Source of the DNA: an uncultured Porphyromonadaceae bacterium | GTDB taxonomy: Bacteria > Bacteroidota > Bacteroidia > Bacteroidales > Muribaculaceae | Assembly: GCA_947176605.1 (NCBI GenBank) | Contig: CAMWRH010000001.1 | Coordinates: forward strand, 1-64,000 | Direction of reading: 5' to 3' | Length of the DNA: 64,000 nucleotides | Part shown: one piece after another, positions 1-9,071 of the stretch | Layout of the letters: each line of letters begins with the position of its first letter | Numbering within the stretch: the first letter of the stretch is position 1 | Program-made: the position numbers and the translations under genes | The notes under the pieces: model-generated | The model's database searches: none | What the model saw: only the letters and a program-made list of their open reading frames with translations | What the model was told of the DNA's origin: nothing

Positions 1-20
1 GGGGAGGAGGAGAAGCGGAA

Positions 21-1757
21 TCACTGCGGTTTGGAGAGCCGTATGTCGCGTATCATCAGCTGGATCGACTCGCCGTTGCTGTTGTGCTTGGCCTGTTCGA
101 TGGTGTAGCAGATGTCCACCGGCTTATGGGCATGTATGTGCTCGAAATACGGAGCCATGTTGAAGGCTATGGCATTGAGCACGCGGCTGGTGCTGTTGTC
201 TTCAAGTTCGAGCTTGATATGCTCAAGGTTTTTGCCTACGAGCTTGCTTGTGCCGAAGTCGAATACGTTCTGAGTGCAGAATACCGGTTTCTGGTTGCCG
301 GGACCGTAGGGGTTGAGCCTACGCAGCGAGTTTACAAGTTCGGGAGTGATGTCGGCAAACTCGATGGTAGCGTCGATATCCAATTGCGGCTGCAACTGGT
401 TGGGCTGAATGTGATCAGCCACATACTGCTCGAAACGGCGGCGGAACTCCGGGATATTCTCCTCCTTCAGCGACAGCCCCACGGCATAGGTATGACCGCC
501 GAAATTCTCCAGCAGGTCGCGTGTGCTGTTGATGGCCGAATAGATGTCGAATCCCTGCACGGAGCGCGAACTGCCGGTAGCCATACCGTTGGAATAAGTG
601 AGCACCACGGCAGGCTTATAATACAGTTCTGTAAGGCGCGAGGCCACGATACCGATTATGCCTTTATGCCAGTTCTTGTTGTAAATCACGATAGAGCGGC
701 GGTCGCGGACAATATTGACATCATTATCGAGCAGCGAGTTGGCCTCTTCGGTAATTCGCTTGTCAAGCTCCTTGCGGTCTTTATTGTACTGATCGATATC
801 CTTACCCTTTTCGTAGGCGTCATGCAGGTCGCGGCTTACGAGCAGATCCACAGCCTCCATGCCGCTCTGCATTCGTCCGGAAGCATTGATGCGAGGTCCG
901 ATCTTGAAGATTACATCGGATATGGTGATATCCTTATTGGTAAGCTTGCAAAGGCGGATTATGCTTCGCAGACCGAGGTTGGGGTTGGAGTTAAGCCGAC
1001 GCAGGCCATGATAGGCCATAACGCGGTTTTCATCCACAATCGGCACGATATCGGCTGCAATGCTTACGGCGCAGAGATCAAGCAGAGATTCAAGCTCATT
1101 ATGATTGGTAAGGCCATTGCTCAGAGCGAAAGCCTGCATGAACTTGAAACCCACACCGCATCCCGACAGATGCTGACAGGGGTACTTGCTTCCGGGCATC
1201 TTGGGGTTCAGAATCGCTACTGCATCCGGGAGCACCTCGTCAGGCACGTGATGGTCGCATATTATGAAGTCAATTCCCTTCTCCTTGGCATATGCTATCT
1301 CCTCGATTGCCTTGATACCGCAGTCAAGCACAATCACGAGCTTCACATCGTTTTCGGCTGCATATTCGATGCTTTTTCTTGAGATACCGTATCCTTCGTC
1401 GTATCGTGTGGGTATGTAATACTCAATGTTGGAGTAGTAATTCTGAAGATACTTATATACGAGAGCTACCGCCGTGGTACCGTCCACATCATAATCACCG
1501 TATACCATGATTCTCTCCTTGGCACCCATCGCCTTGTTGAGGCGGTTGACTGCCTTGTCCATATCCTGCATAAGGAAGGGATCGTGGAAGTCATTGACAG
1601 AAGGAGCGAAGAATGATGAAGCTTCCTGTGGCGTGCGCACACCGCGACGGACAAGTATTTCCGCCACAGTGGGGTTGTTGCCGCACTGTGGCAGTATATC
1701 GTTCATCAGCTGGCGTTGCTGAAGGGTCAGAGGCTGATAGTTCCAATTTGTAGTCAT
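21..1757 (-). CDS. recJ: Single-stranded-DNA-specific exonuclease RecJ
   Basis: RecJ degrades single-stranded DNA 5' to 3' and acts in the cytoplasm in recombinational repair and mismatch repair. The 578-residue length is normal for the family. The N-terminal DHH phosphoesterase domain shows the metal-binding motif GDYDVDGTT (about residues 87-95), the LDCGI segment (about 144-148) and the CDHH motif (167-170). The DHHA1 signature INASGRMQSG lies near residue 290, and the last 120 residues fit the OB-like C-terminal domain. The start at 1757 follows an untranslated leader of roughly 140 nt from the promoter at 1907-1938. It is monocistronic here, because its stop lies 20 bp from the window edge. 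Confidence 0.96.
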   Translation of the reverse strand: MTTNWNYQPLTLQQRQLMNDILPQCGNNPTVAEILVRRGVRTPQEASSFFAPSVNDFHDPFLMQDMDKAVNRLNKAMGAKERIMVYGDYDVDGTTAVALVYKYLQNYYSNIEYYIPTRYDEGYGISRKSIEYAAENDVKLVIVLDCGIKAIEEIAYAKEKGIDFIICDHHVPDEVLPDAVAILNPKMPGSKYPCQHLSGCGVGFKFMQAFALSNGLTNHNELESLLDLCAVSIAADIVPIVDENRVMAYHGLRRLNSNPNLGLRSIIRLCKLTNKDITISDVIFKIGPRINASGRMQSGMEAVDLLVSRDLHDAYEKGKDIDQYNKDRKELDKRITEEANSLLDNDVNIVRDRRSIVIYNKNWHKGIIGIVASRLTELYYKPAVVLTYSNGMATGSSRSVQGFDIYSAINSTRDLLENFGGHTYAVGLSLKEENIPEFRRRFEQYVADHIQPNQLQPQLDIDATIEFADITPELVNSLRRLNPYGPGNQKPVFCTQNVFDFGTSKLVGKNLEHIKLELEDNSTSRVLNAIAFNMAPYFEHIHAHKPVDICYTIEQAKHNSNGESIQLMIRDIRLSKPQ

Positions 1758-2137
1758 CTCAGATATGCGGTATCATGTGGAAGAAGGGGAGACCGAATCC
1801 GGTCACCCATGCCGAAAAGGAGAAACCGGGCCTACGGGGAGGGAATTGCGAGATGCTGCGGTCATGCGGCAGCGACCCGAAAAACAGACCTTATTTTCTC
1901 AAAATACAAATTTAGCAATAAATCATGAGAACTGCAAATATCGGCAGGATTGCACCCCAGATGACCGGTGAAGTGGAGCAAATGCCACTTACGGTATGAT
2001 AAAAGCATAGGGTGTCAGTCAAACTTAACATTTGCCATTCCTCAGCAGGCCGATTTTGAGTATTTTTGTGGCATTGGCGCATATTCTCAATGATATGCAG
2101 CCGACGATATAATCCACACAGACACACAGAACGCAAT
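1758..2137. other. Divergent intergenic region, recJ / ADP-ribosylglycohydrolase
   Basis: This 380-bp stretch holds the recJ promoter. It also has a TATTTTTG box on the plus strand at 2061-2068 that could serve the ADP-ribosylglycohydrolase, but a TTTG at the right distance is missing (the nearest is 26 bp upstream). No further gene or RNA was recognised. Confidence 0.5.
1907..1938 (-). promoter_or_regulatory. Bacteroidota-type promoter for recJ
   Basis: Read on the minus strand, a TTTG box (1935-1938) is followed after exactly 20 bp by TAAATTTG (1907-1914). This matches the -33 TTTG / -7 TAnnTTTG consensus of the Bacteroidota primary sigma factor. Transcription would start near 1900 and run into recJ. 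Confidence 0.7.
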
Positions 2138-2919
2138 ATGATAGGTGCGATAATCGGCGATATTGTTGGCTCGCCATATGAATTTGCCAACACATCTGAT
2201 ATCCGTTTTCCTCTTTTCTCGAAGCGGAGTTCGTACACTGACGACAGTATCTGCACGGTTGCTGTAGCGGATGCCCTCGTGCGCGGCTCCGATTTCGGGA
2301 GTACGCTTCGTGAGTGGTGTCGGCGTTATCCGAATCCGATGGGCGCGTATGGATGTTCGTTCAATGCGTGGTTGCATTCGAATGCTCCCCGGCCATACAA
2401 TTCCTATGGGAATGGCGCTGCGATGCGGGTTGCCGCTGTAGGATGGGCATTCGACACGGAGGCGCAGACCCTTCGTGCGGCAATGGCATCGGCGGCACCT
2501 ACCCATAACCATGTGGAAGGGCTGATAGGGGCATCGACAGTGGCACGAGGCATATTTATACTTCGCGACATGATCGAGCCTACATTTAATTGTCGGGATA
2601 TCGACTCACTGTTGGAATATCATACGGCATGGATTGGGAACGGCACCTCCCGGCACCGGGCGTATTTGACGAGACATGCCAGGGATGTGTACCTCTTGCA
2701 TTCGCGATCTGCTGTGAGGCAAATGGCTTTGAAGATGCGCTACGCGAAGCTGTAGTATATGGAGGCGACTCGGATACGCTTGGAGCCATCGTCGGAGCGC
2801 TTGCCGAGGCTCGGTGGGGGATACCCGAAGATATCAAGCGTCAGGCCCTGCAGCTGCTTCCGCCCGACATGCTTGAGGTCATCGGGAAATTCAGCGACAA
2901 ATTCGGGTATACGTACTGA
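2138..2919 (+). pseudogene. ADP-ribosylglycohydrolase (DraG-like), frameshifted
   Basis: The family removes ADP-ribose from proteins or other targets using a binuclear Mg centre. The first part, from ATG 2138, reads GAIIGDIVGSPYEF and then YTDDS, the N-terminal metal-ligand motif, followed by YGNGAAMR. The second part, in another frame, reads DETCQGCVP and then GGDSDTLGAIVGALAEA, the C-terminal metal ligands. The two halves join somewhere in 2605-2630, going from frame 2 to frame 1, which a single missing base would explain. The upstream frame runs on with unrelated sequence until a stop at 2755. Both halves keep all family motifs and show no other damage, so this is either a very recent inactivation, a sequencing or assembly error, or a programmed shift. 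The last option has no visible slippery heptamer. Confidence 0.85.
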
Positions 2920-3144
2920 ATTATCAGTCGCATCGTGGCTGAATCTTACAGGCAAATGTGCAGGATTTTTGCATGAGGCAATATGAATGAGAACTGACTT
3001 TACTGCAAAATCAAAGCCGATATTTGCAGTGATACGTGTGGGATTTTAATGTTTACGACAATTCAATATTGATATCTTTTAGACTGATAATGTGGTGATT
3101 GACCAAATAAATTCATCCGTCAGCCTACATGTCATATTACAATC

Positions 3145-3181
3145 AAAAAAAACGATGGTTGCTATTTAAAGGCAACCATCG
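3145..3181 (-). terminator. Rho-independent terminator of the tRNA-Ala transcript
   Basis: A perfect 10-bp stem (3153-3162 with 3172-3181) encloses a 9-nt loop. Read on the minus strand it is followed by eight T residues (3145-3152). It lies directly downstream of the tRNA gene. Confidence 0.85.
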
Positions 3182-3194
3182 CTTCAAATTATCG

Positions 3195-3268
3195 TGGAGT
3201 ATAGCGGACTCGAACCGCTCACCTCGACACTGCCAGTGTCGCGCTCTAGCCAGATGAGCTAATACCCC
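3195..3268 (-). tRNA. tRNA-Ala (anticodon GGC)
   Basis: The 74-nt minus-strand sequence folds into a full cloverleaf. The acceptor stem is GGGGTAT paired with ATACTCC and contains the G3-U70 wobble, the alanine identity element. The D-arm is GCTC/GAGC, the anticodon loop CTGGCAG gives anticodon GGC, and the T-arm has loop TTCGAGT. The discriminator is A, and no CCA is encoded. It stands alone between its own promoter and terminator. Confidence 0.96.
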
Positions 3269-3334
3269 AATTGATTATAATACCGAGGTCTCTACCTCAG
3301 ACTCAGTGTCAGTGTCTTGTTCTCTTTGACGATG

Positions 3335-3366
3335 CAAAGTTACAACTTTTTTTTGGAACCACCAAA
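3335..3366 (-). promoter_or_regulatory. Promoter of tRNA-Ala
   Basis: On the minus strand TTTG (3363-3366), a 20-bp spacer and TAACTTTG (3335-3342) give an exact Bacteroidota promoter match about 67 bp upstream of the tRNA 5' end. Confidence 0.75.
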
Positions 3367-3871
3367 TATTTCCGCCTATTTTTTTCATTTTTTTTGTTGA
3401 AAAGTTTCCATGGAGCTTATGACAATGTCGTAAATTGCCTTGCTTACATTGCATAAATTCCAGTGTATGAGCGAGATACATCTTGTCCACTAAACTCTCC
3501 GGGACCTTTGCGGATGTCAATATTTTCCTGATCATAAACCATTAGCCACATACTTGAACTAAGCTGATAAATATACATATGGGAATTATATTGACAATGG
3601 AATTGTAGACGATTGCGTCGATTTATACCGTTTATAATAACTATTATTATTTATAATTGCTATAAGTGTGCGTCGAACTGTTTCTGAAAAATAGACAGAC
3701 TTCACAAGAAAAGGTACATTGGGGAAAGGAGGTATGATTAGGGACATGTGTTACGAGACGTCAGATCGGAATCTGACATAAGTCTGTCGGAGAGGGCTGG
3801 ATGATGAACTTATGTAAGCTTCGGAATGTTATAGGATATGAAAAGAATGTTTCACCCTAAATCTGAATGCT
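3367..3871. other. Leader region upstream of the urease genes
   Basis: About 500 bp without a convincing gene. It is AT-rich around 3620-3665. It contains an inverted repeat GTCAGAT-4 nt-ATCTGAC (3760-3777), overlapped by the pair ACATAAGT (3776-3783) / ACTTATGT (3808-3815). No exact TTTG-N20-TAnnTTTG promoter was found, so the urease promoter may be activator-dependent. The inverted repeats are the best candidates for regulatory or leader structure. Confidence 0.4.
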
Positions 3872-4174
3872 ATGCATTTTACCCCGAAAGAGCAAGACAA
3901 ACTGACTCTGCTTTGCGTAGGTCTGATTGCCGAACGTCGCCTCAAGAAAGGACTGAAATTAAACTACCCTGAGTCGGTAGCTTATATCACAAGTTGTGCG
4001 CTTGAAGGAGCACGCGAAGGAAAGACTGTGGAGGAGGTCATGCATGACGCCACACAGGTGCTTACCAAAGAACAGGTCATGGAAGGCGTGGCCGATATGA
4101 TCACACTTCTGCAGGTCGAGGCTGTATTCACTGATGGCAGCCGCCTGGTATCAATTCACAATCCTATCCGCTAA
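3872..4174 (+). CDS. ureA: Urease subunit gamma
   Basis: Smallest subunit of the nickel enzyme urease, which hydrolyses urea to ammonia and carbamate in the cytoplasm. The 100-residue length and the opening [11 protein letters not shown] are typical of separate UreA proteins, and the chain ends with the conserved SIHNPI. It is the first gene of ureABC, 33 bp upstream of ureB. The three subunits are separate polypeptides, as in Klebsiella, and not fused as in Helicobacter. Confidence 0.97.
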   Translation: MHFTPKEQDKLTLLCVGLIAERRLKKGLKLNYPESVAYITSCALEGAREGKTVEEVMHDATQVLTKEQVMEGVADMITLLQVEAVFTDGSRLVSIHNPIR

Positions 4175-4207
4175 GGCATAGCGGCTAACTATCAAAAAAC
4201 TATCATT

Positions 4208-4825
4208 ATGGCTCAGACAACTCAAACAAATGGCTCGCAGGGCGGGTCAAAGCAGATGCCGCCGATGCCGGAAAATCCGATGCCTGATTTCGCAAAGGAT
4301 GGTTATCAGACACCTACCGGAGTATATACCGGCACTCCCGATATCGCATATGAAAAGACTCCGGGATATGAACCGGCCGAGTACGTGCCCGTAGGAGGAG
4401 TGGTGCTCGCCGACACACCCATTGAATACAATACCGACCGCCGCACCGTAAAACTTAAAGTGCGCAATACGGGCGACCGCCCGATACAGATCGGGTCACA
4501 CTTCCATTTCTTCGAATGCAACAGATATATGGAATTCGACCGTACAAAGGCATTCGGATATCATCTCAACATCCCGGCCACTACGGCAATCCGCTTCGAA
4601 CCGGGTGAAGAAAAAGAGGTGGAACTCGTAAGCTACGCCGGCAAGCAGCGCGTAATCGGATTTGACGACCTCGTCAACGGTTACACCGGAATGCAGGATT
4701 CTCCGACTTACTATCCCAAATACACCGAATCACTGCGCCGCATGAAGGAATACGGCTATAAGTGCGTCACTGAGAGTGAGGCCGACAGTGAGTATGATGA
4801 AACCGAAATTAATAAAAAAGACTGA
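4208..4825 (+). CDS. ureB: Urease subunit beta, extended at both ends
   Basis: Structural urease subunit that packs on UreC. The conserved core runs from about residue 58 to 160 and includes [17 protein letters not shown] and [18 protein letters not shown], so the family assignment is secure. At 205 residues it is about twice the usual size of a separate UreB (roughly 100-120). The N-terminal extension of about 57 residues is rich in Pro, Gly and Gln. The C-terminal extension of about 45 residues ends in an acidic tail with Asp, Glu and Lys. There is no internal start near the core that would remove the N-terminal part, and the ATG at 4208 is well placed after ureA. ureC starts 5 bp downstream. 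Confidence 0.95.
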   Translation: MAQTTQTNGSQGGSKQMPPMPENPMPDFAKDGYQTPTGVYTGTPDIAYEKTPGYEPAEYVPVGGVVLADTPIEYNTDRRTVKLKVRNTGDRPIQIGSHFHFFECNRYMEFDRTKAFGYHLNIPATTAIRFEPGEEKEVELVSYAGKQRVIGFDDLVNGYTGMQDSPTYYPKYTESLRRMKEYGYKCVTESEADSEYDETEINKKD

Positions 4826-4830
4826 TTCCC

Positions 4831-6549
4831 ATGGCTGTAATATCACGTAAAGACAACAACATGCTCTTCGGTCCGACGGTAGGCGACAAGATCCGTCTGG
4901 GCAATACCGACCTGTATGTGGAAATAGAGAAAGACCTCCGCACATATGGCGATGAGGTGGTATATGGAGGTGGTAAGACTCTGCGCGACGGCATGGGCCT
5001 GGCAAATGAGTGTTCTTCCAAGGAGGGTTCGCTGGATATCGTCATCACGAATGCCACGATACTTGACCCGCTGCTCGGTGTGATCAAGGCCGACATAGGC
5101 ATAAAGGATGGCAAGATCGCCGGTATCGGCAAGGCGGGCAATCCGAATATCATGAAGGGGGTCACTCCGGGTCTGGCTACGGGTCCGTCGACTGATGCCA
5201 TCTCCGGCGAACATATGATTGTGACGGCTGCCGGAATCGACGGCCACGTGCATTTCGTATCACCGCAACAGGCATACAACTGCCTGTCGAACGGTATCAC
5301 CACCCTTATCGGCGGCGGCATCGGCCCGACTGACGGCACCAACGGTACCACTATCACTTCAGGTCCGTGGAATCTGGAGAAGATCATGCAGTCGATCGAC
5401 GGTCTGCCGATCAATATCGGCCTTCTCGGCAAGGGCAACTGCTCTCGCAAGGAGGAGCTGTATGCCCAGGCTGCCGCAGGAGCCATGGGCTTCAAGATCC
5501 ATGAGGACTGGGGCGCTACTCCGGCCGTGATCCGCACCTGTCTGGAAGCTGCCGACAATCTCGACATGCAGGTATGTATCCACACCGATACACTTAATGA
5601 GTCAGGGTATGTGGAGGATTCGATCGCAGCGATCGATGGCCGCACAATTCATACATACCACACTGAGGGTGCCGGTGGCGGTCACGCTCCCGACCTTCTG
5701 AAAGTGGCATCGATGGCAAATGTGCTCCCGTCGTCGACCAACCCGACACTGCCTTACGGCATCAACTCCGAGGCTGAGCTTTTCGACATGATTATGGTAT
5801 GCCATAATCTGAATCCCAACATCCCGTCGGATGTGGCATTTGCCGAAAGCCGTGTGCGTCCGGAGACTCAATCGGCCGAGAACATATTCCACGACCTGGG
5901 TATCCTGTCGATGGTATCATCCGATTCACAGGCCATGGGACGTGTGGGAGAATCATTCATGCGTACATTCCAGATGGCCTCCTATATGAAGTCGGTACGC
6001 GGCAAACTGCCTGAGGACTCCGATTCCAACGATAATTTCCGTGTGCTGCGCTATCTGGCACAGATTACCCTTAATCCTGCCATTACCTACGGCATCAGCG
6101 ATGTGCTCGGATCAATCGCTGTCGGAAAGATGGCCGACCTCGTGGTATGGGAACCTGCCTTCTTCGGCACCAAACCGTATCTTGTAATCAAAGGTGGCGT
6201 AATCAACTGGGCCAACATGGGCGACCCGAATGCTTCCCTGCCGACACCGCAGCCTAAGATCATGCGCCCGATGTTCGGCGCATTCGGAGAGGCCATGCAG
6301 AAGACACGCTACACATTCGTATCACAGGCTGCCTATGAGAACGATGTGAAGAGCAAATACGGCCTGACCTCGATGGTATATCCGGTAAAGCGCACGCGTC
6401 AGATCGGCAAGGCCGACATGGTGCTCAACACAGCCACACCGAAGATCGAGGTAAATCCGGAGACATTCTATGTCACCGTAGATGGCGTGCTGGCCTATGT
6501 GCCGCCGGCAAAGGTGCTCCCGCTGTCGCAGCTGTACTGGTTCAGTTAA
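4831..6549 (+). CDS. ureC: Urease subunit alpha (catalytic)
   Basis: Catalytic subunit carrying the dinuclear nickel centre. The expected ligands are present: H139 and H141 in GHVHF, the lysine to be carbamylated K222 in FKIHEDWGA, H251 in HTDTLNESG, H277 in HTEGAGGGH, and D365 in SSDSQAMG. The mobile-flap cysteine and its neighbouring histidine are C324 and H325. The next residue, usually His, is Asn326 (VCHN instead of VCHH). The 572-residue length is normal. It lies 5 bp after ureB, so it is cotranscribed and probably translationally coupled. A strong terminator follows at 6645-6684. Confidence 0.98.
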   Translation: MAVISRKDNNMLFGPTVGDKIRLGNTDLYVEIEKDLRTYGDEVVYGGGKTLRDGMGLANECSSKEGSLDIVITNATILDPLLGVIKADIGIKDGKIAGIGKAGNPNIMKGVTPGLATGPSTDAISGEHMIVTAAGIDGHVHFVSPQQAYNCLSNGITTLIGGGIGPTDGTNGTTITSGPWNLEKIMQSIDGLPINIGLLGKGNCSRKEELYAQAAAGAMGFKIHEDWGATPAVIRTCLEAADNLDMQVCIHTDTLNESGYVEDSIAAIDGRTIHTYHTEGAGGGHAPDLLKVASMANVLPSSTNPTLPYGINSEAELFDMIMVCHNLNPNIPSDVAFAESRVRPETQSAENIFHDLGILSMVSSDSQAMGRVGESFMRTFQMASYMKSVRGKLPEDSDSNDNFRVLRYLAQITLNPAITYGISDVLGSIAVGKMADLVVWEPAFFGTKPYLVIKGGVINWANMGDPNASLPTPQPKIMRPMFGAFGEAMQKTRYTFVSQAAYENDVKSKYGLTSMVYPVKRTRQIGKADMVLNTATPKIEVNPETFYVTVDGVLAYVPPAKVLPLSQLYWFS

Positions 6550-6644
6550 GCCGCGCAGCCTGAACGGCCCGCAATAGATCATGCGATTAGCCTGCCTATT
6601 GCAAGGCGCAACAGAACGATAGATTATAGATAAATTCCAATTTA

Positions 6645-6684
6645 TGAAGCAGCCGGTGCCCAGTCATTCAGGCTGCTTCATTTT
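6645..6684 (+). terminator. Terminator between ureC and ureE
   Basis: A perfect 10-bp stem, TGAAGCAGCC (6645-6654) with GGCTGCTTCA (6671-6680), a 16-nt loop and a following T-rich run TTTT. It splits the urease genes into a structural block (ureABC) and an accessory block (ureEFGD), and may favour higher expression of the structural subunits. Confidence 0.75.
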
Positions 6685-6924
6685 AATTTGGCACGACTAC
6701 GGCCAGGGTATATGAAATTGGCCTTAAATGCAATAAAGAATGGCAAGGAGTAAACAGAAAGCCGTTCTATTTGTTAAAATAACAGACAATCATTGACATC
6801 TCCACCTCGGCTGACACAGGGCGACGCTCGCTCCACTGCGGTCAAAGGCCCTACAGGTATCCGATAGGGCAGGAGTGGGAAAGAGATGATAAGAATCCTG
6901 ATTTTATTCCCCATAAACTACGCT
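6685..6924 (+). other. Leader of the accessory urease genes
   Basis: 240 bp between the ureC terminator and the ureE start. It contains a nested hairpin: outer arms CCACT/AGTGG, inner arms GCCCTA/TAGGGC around 6849-6871. An AGGAG lies just before an upstream in-frame ATG at 6886. No canonical promoter is visible. It may hold a start site or a leader structure for ureEFGD, but it does not match the nickel-cobalt riboswitch consensus as far as I can tell. Confidence 0.3.
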
Positions 6925-7581
6925 ATGAAAATCTACACAGAAGTACTTGGCAATATCCGTAAATCAGATGAATGGAGACAGCGTCTGGCGGATACCGAAA
7001 TCGATGAAATTTTTCTGGATCAATGGACAGCCCAGAAATCCCGCTTCCTCGGGAAGGGTCTGAGCGGCAAGGAATATCCTGTGGCTTTGGCTCGCCACAC
7101 GCAGATTGCCGATGGCGACGTAATCGAATTTGATGAAGCTGCAGGGAAGGCAGTGGTGCTCCGTCTGGAGCTCAACCCTGTCCTGGTGGTGAATCTTGAG
7201 GGTATCGCCGACAAGGATCACGACACCATCATCCGCATCTCGCTTGAACTTGGCCACGCAATCGGCAATCAGCACTGGCCGGCTGTGGTAAAGGGCACGA
7301 AAGTATATGTGCCGCTTACGGTAGACAAGAAAGTCATGATGAGTGTGCTTGAGACCCACCATATTCCCGGCATCACCTTCGAATTTGAGAAAGGATGCGA
7401 CGTGATACCTTATCTTGCCCCTCATGAGACACGCCGCCTCTTCGGGGGAGCAGGTCATGAAAGCCACAGCCATGAACATGACCATGGTCATATCGTGCAC
7501 TATCATGAGCATGATGACTCCGGCTGCCACGCCCATATGCACGATCATGAGGATTGCCATACATCCGACTCCATCCATTGA
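6925..7581 (+). CDS. ureE: Urease accessory protein UreE, nickel metallochaperone
   Basis: UreE delivers nickel to the UreDFG-apourease complex. The N-terminal peptide-binding domain is followed by the metal-binding domain with GNQHWPAV and the conserved PYLAPHE segment. The C-terminal tail has 15 histidines and 2 cysteines in the last 42 residues, a typical nickel-storage tail. The ATG at 6925 (opening MKIYTEVLG) is chosen because this is where family homology begins. An in-frame ATG at 6886 with a better Shine-Dalgarno would add 13 residues. ureF follows after 33 bp. Confidence 0.95.
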   Translation: MKIYTEVLGNIRKSDEWRQRLADTEIDEIFLDQWTAQKSRFLGKGLSGKEYPVALARHTQIADGDVIEFDEAAGKAVVLRLELNPVLVVNLEGIADKDHDTIIRISLELGHAIGNQHWPAVVKGTKVYVPLTVDKKVMMSVLETHHIPGITFEFEKGCDVIPYLAPHETRRLFGGAGHESHSHEHDHGHIVHYHEHDDSGCHAHMHDHEDCHTSDSIH

Positions 7582-7614
7582 GCGGAGCCGACCTACAAAT
7601 AAAATCCAAACGAT

Positions 7615-8307
7615 ATGTCGCAAAACAATACCGAAATAATGCGCCTGCTGCAATTTACGGATTCCACATTCCCGGTGGGCACATTCTCTTTTTCCAATGG
7701 TCTGGAGACGGCCGGATTCGAGAAAATCGTGCATGACAAGGCCACACTCCACGACTTTGTGAAGTCGCAGGCCCTTCAGGCGGCATTTACCGATGGCATA
7801 GCGGCCTTGGCGGCACATCGGGCATATCTCAGTCAGGATTATGACGGAATCTTAGATGCAGACCGTACGCTTATACTCTGCAAGATGAACGATGAGTCAC
7901 GGCAGATGCTGCGCCGCATGGGCAAAAAACTTGGCGAACTGGCCGTCAGACTGTTTGACAGTCAGATGGCACGCCGCTGGCTTGATGACATAAGCGCCGA
8001 CGCGACTCCGGGCACGTATCCCGTGGCCCAGGGGATAGCATTCGCGGCTGCCGGAATTGATGAAAGCGACCTGTTCTGCTCCCATCAGTACGGAGTGGTC
8101 AATATGGTGCTATCGGCAGCCTTGAGATGCGTGCGGGTATCACACTACGACACTCAGGAGATCCTCTACGAGATGAGCTCCGGAGTGGCCGACCTTTACA
8201 ATCGCGTAAAGGGACTGCGGGTAGATGAGATGCACGCATTCTTCCCCGAACTTGATATCATCGCATCCCTGCATGAAAAGGGGAATATGCGCATGTTCAT
8301 GAACTAA
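7615..8307 (+). CDS. ureF: Urease accessory protein UreF
   Basis: Helical protein that bridges UreD and UreG during nickel insertion and acts on the UreG GTPase. The opening LLQFTDSTFPVGTFSFSNGL is the family signature, with F in place of the more common Y/S residues. The later segment SSGVADLYNRVKGLRVDEMH also fits. The 230-residue length is normal. It lies between ureE and ureG in the standard accessory order, with 81 bp to ureG. Confidence 0.95.
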   Translation: MSQNNTEIMRLLQFTDSTFPVGTFSFSNGLETAGFEKIVHDKATLHDFVKSQALQAAFTDGIAALAAHRAYLSQDYDGILDADRTLILCKMNDESRQMLRRMGKKLGELAVRLFDSQMARRWLDDISADATPGTYPVAQGIAFAAAGIDESDLFCSHQYGVVNMVLSAALRCVRVSHYDTQEILYEMSSGVADLYNRVKGLRVDEMHAFFPELDIIASLHEKGNMRMFMN

Positions 8308-8388
8308 GCGCCATGAAGGCCCGACTCCTTACATGCCGGATATTCATCCAGTCGTAATTCAGTAAAACTTAAACAAATTCATATACAT

Positions 8389-9015
8389 ATGAGTACCTGT
8401 AGAATCGGAATCGGCGGCCCGGTAGGCTCCGGAAAGACCGCCTTGATTGAAGCTATCACACCGCGCCTTCTCGAACTGGGGCAGAATGTGCTTATCATAA
8501 CCAACGATATTGTCACCACCGAGGATGCCAAGCACGTGCGCAAGACTCTTAAAGGGATCCTTGTCGAAGACAAGATCATCGGCGTCGAGACAGGAGCATG
8601 CCCTCATACCGCAGTGCGCGAGGACCCCTCGATGAACATAGCGGCCGTCGAAGAGATGGAGGAGAAATTTCCGGAGACCGATATCGTGCTTATAGAATCC
8701 GGAGGGGATAATCTCACACTTACCTTCAGCCCGGCTCTTGTGGATTTCTTCATCTATGTAATCGATGTTGCCGCAGGCGACAAGATTCCCCGCAAGGATG
8801 GCCCCGGGATATCACAGAGCGATATCCTTGTAATCAACAAGACGGATCTTGCACCTTATGTACACGCCGACCTCGGAGTGATGGATCACGATTCAAAACT
8901 GATGCGACCCGGCAAACCGTTTGTCTTTACCAACTGCATGACAGGCGAAGGGATCGATCAGCTCGTGGACCTTATCTTCAAGATGGCGCTCTTCGACAAG
9001 ACCGGTAAAGCCTGA
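8389..9015 (+). CDS. ureG: Urease accessory GTPase UreG
   Basis: SIMIBI-class GTPase that powers nickel delivery to urease. Visible motifs are the P-loop GGPVGSGKT (residues 9-17), the metal-binding Cys-Pro-His at 71-73 within [16 protein letters not shown], the ESGGDNL segment and the guanine-specificity motif NKTD. There is no histidine-rich N-terminus, in keeping with a His-rich UreE handling nickel storage. The length (208) is normal. Confidence 0.97.
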   Translation: MSTCRIGIGGPVGSGKTALIEAITPRLLELGQNVLIITNDIVTTEDAKHVRKTLKGILVEDKIIGVETGACPHTAVREDPSMNIAAVEEMEEKFPETDIVLIESGGDNLTLTFSPALVDFFIYVIDVAAGDKIPRKDGPGISQSDILVINKTDLAPYVHADLGVMDHDSKLMRPGKPFVFTNCMTGEGIDQLVDLIFKMALFDKTGKA

Positions 9016-9071
9016 TGCGCTGAGTGCCGGCGACCGCTCTTGACTATACACTACCCAAAAAATCACTTGCT

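Noticed and set aside
84..1382. 432-codon plus-strand open frame antisense to recJ
   Set aside because: It is the shadow of recJ, which has full family motifs on the other strand; the antisense translation resembles no protein family.
3275..3535. 86-codon minus-strand frame upstream of the tRNA
   Set aside because: It spans the tRNA promoter and has a low-complexity Lys-rich middle; no family resemblance.
3732..3757. GTATGA half-site upstream of ureA as a NikR box
   Set aside because: The partner TCATAC is missing at the required 16-bp distance.
6790..6885. Nickel-cobalt riboswitch before ureE
   Set aside because: The conserved purine-rich core segments between the helices are not recognisable; only a simple nested hairpin is seen.
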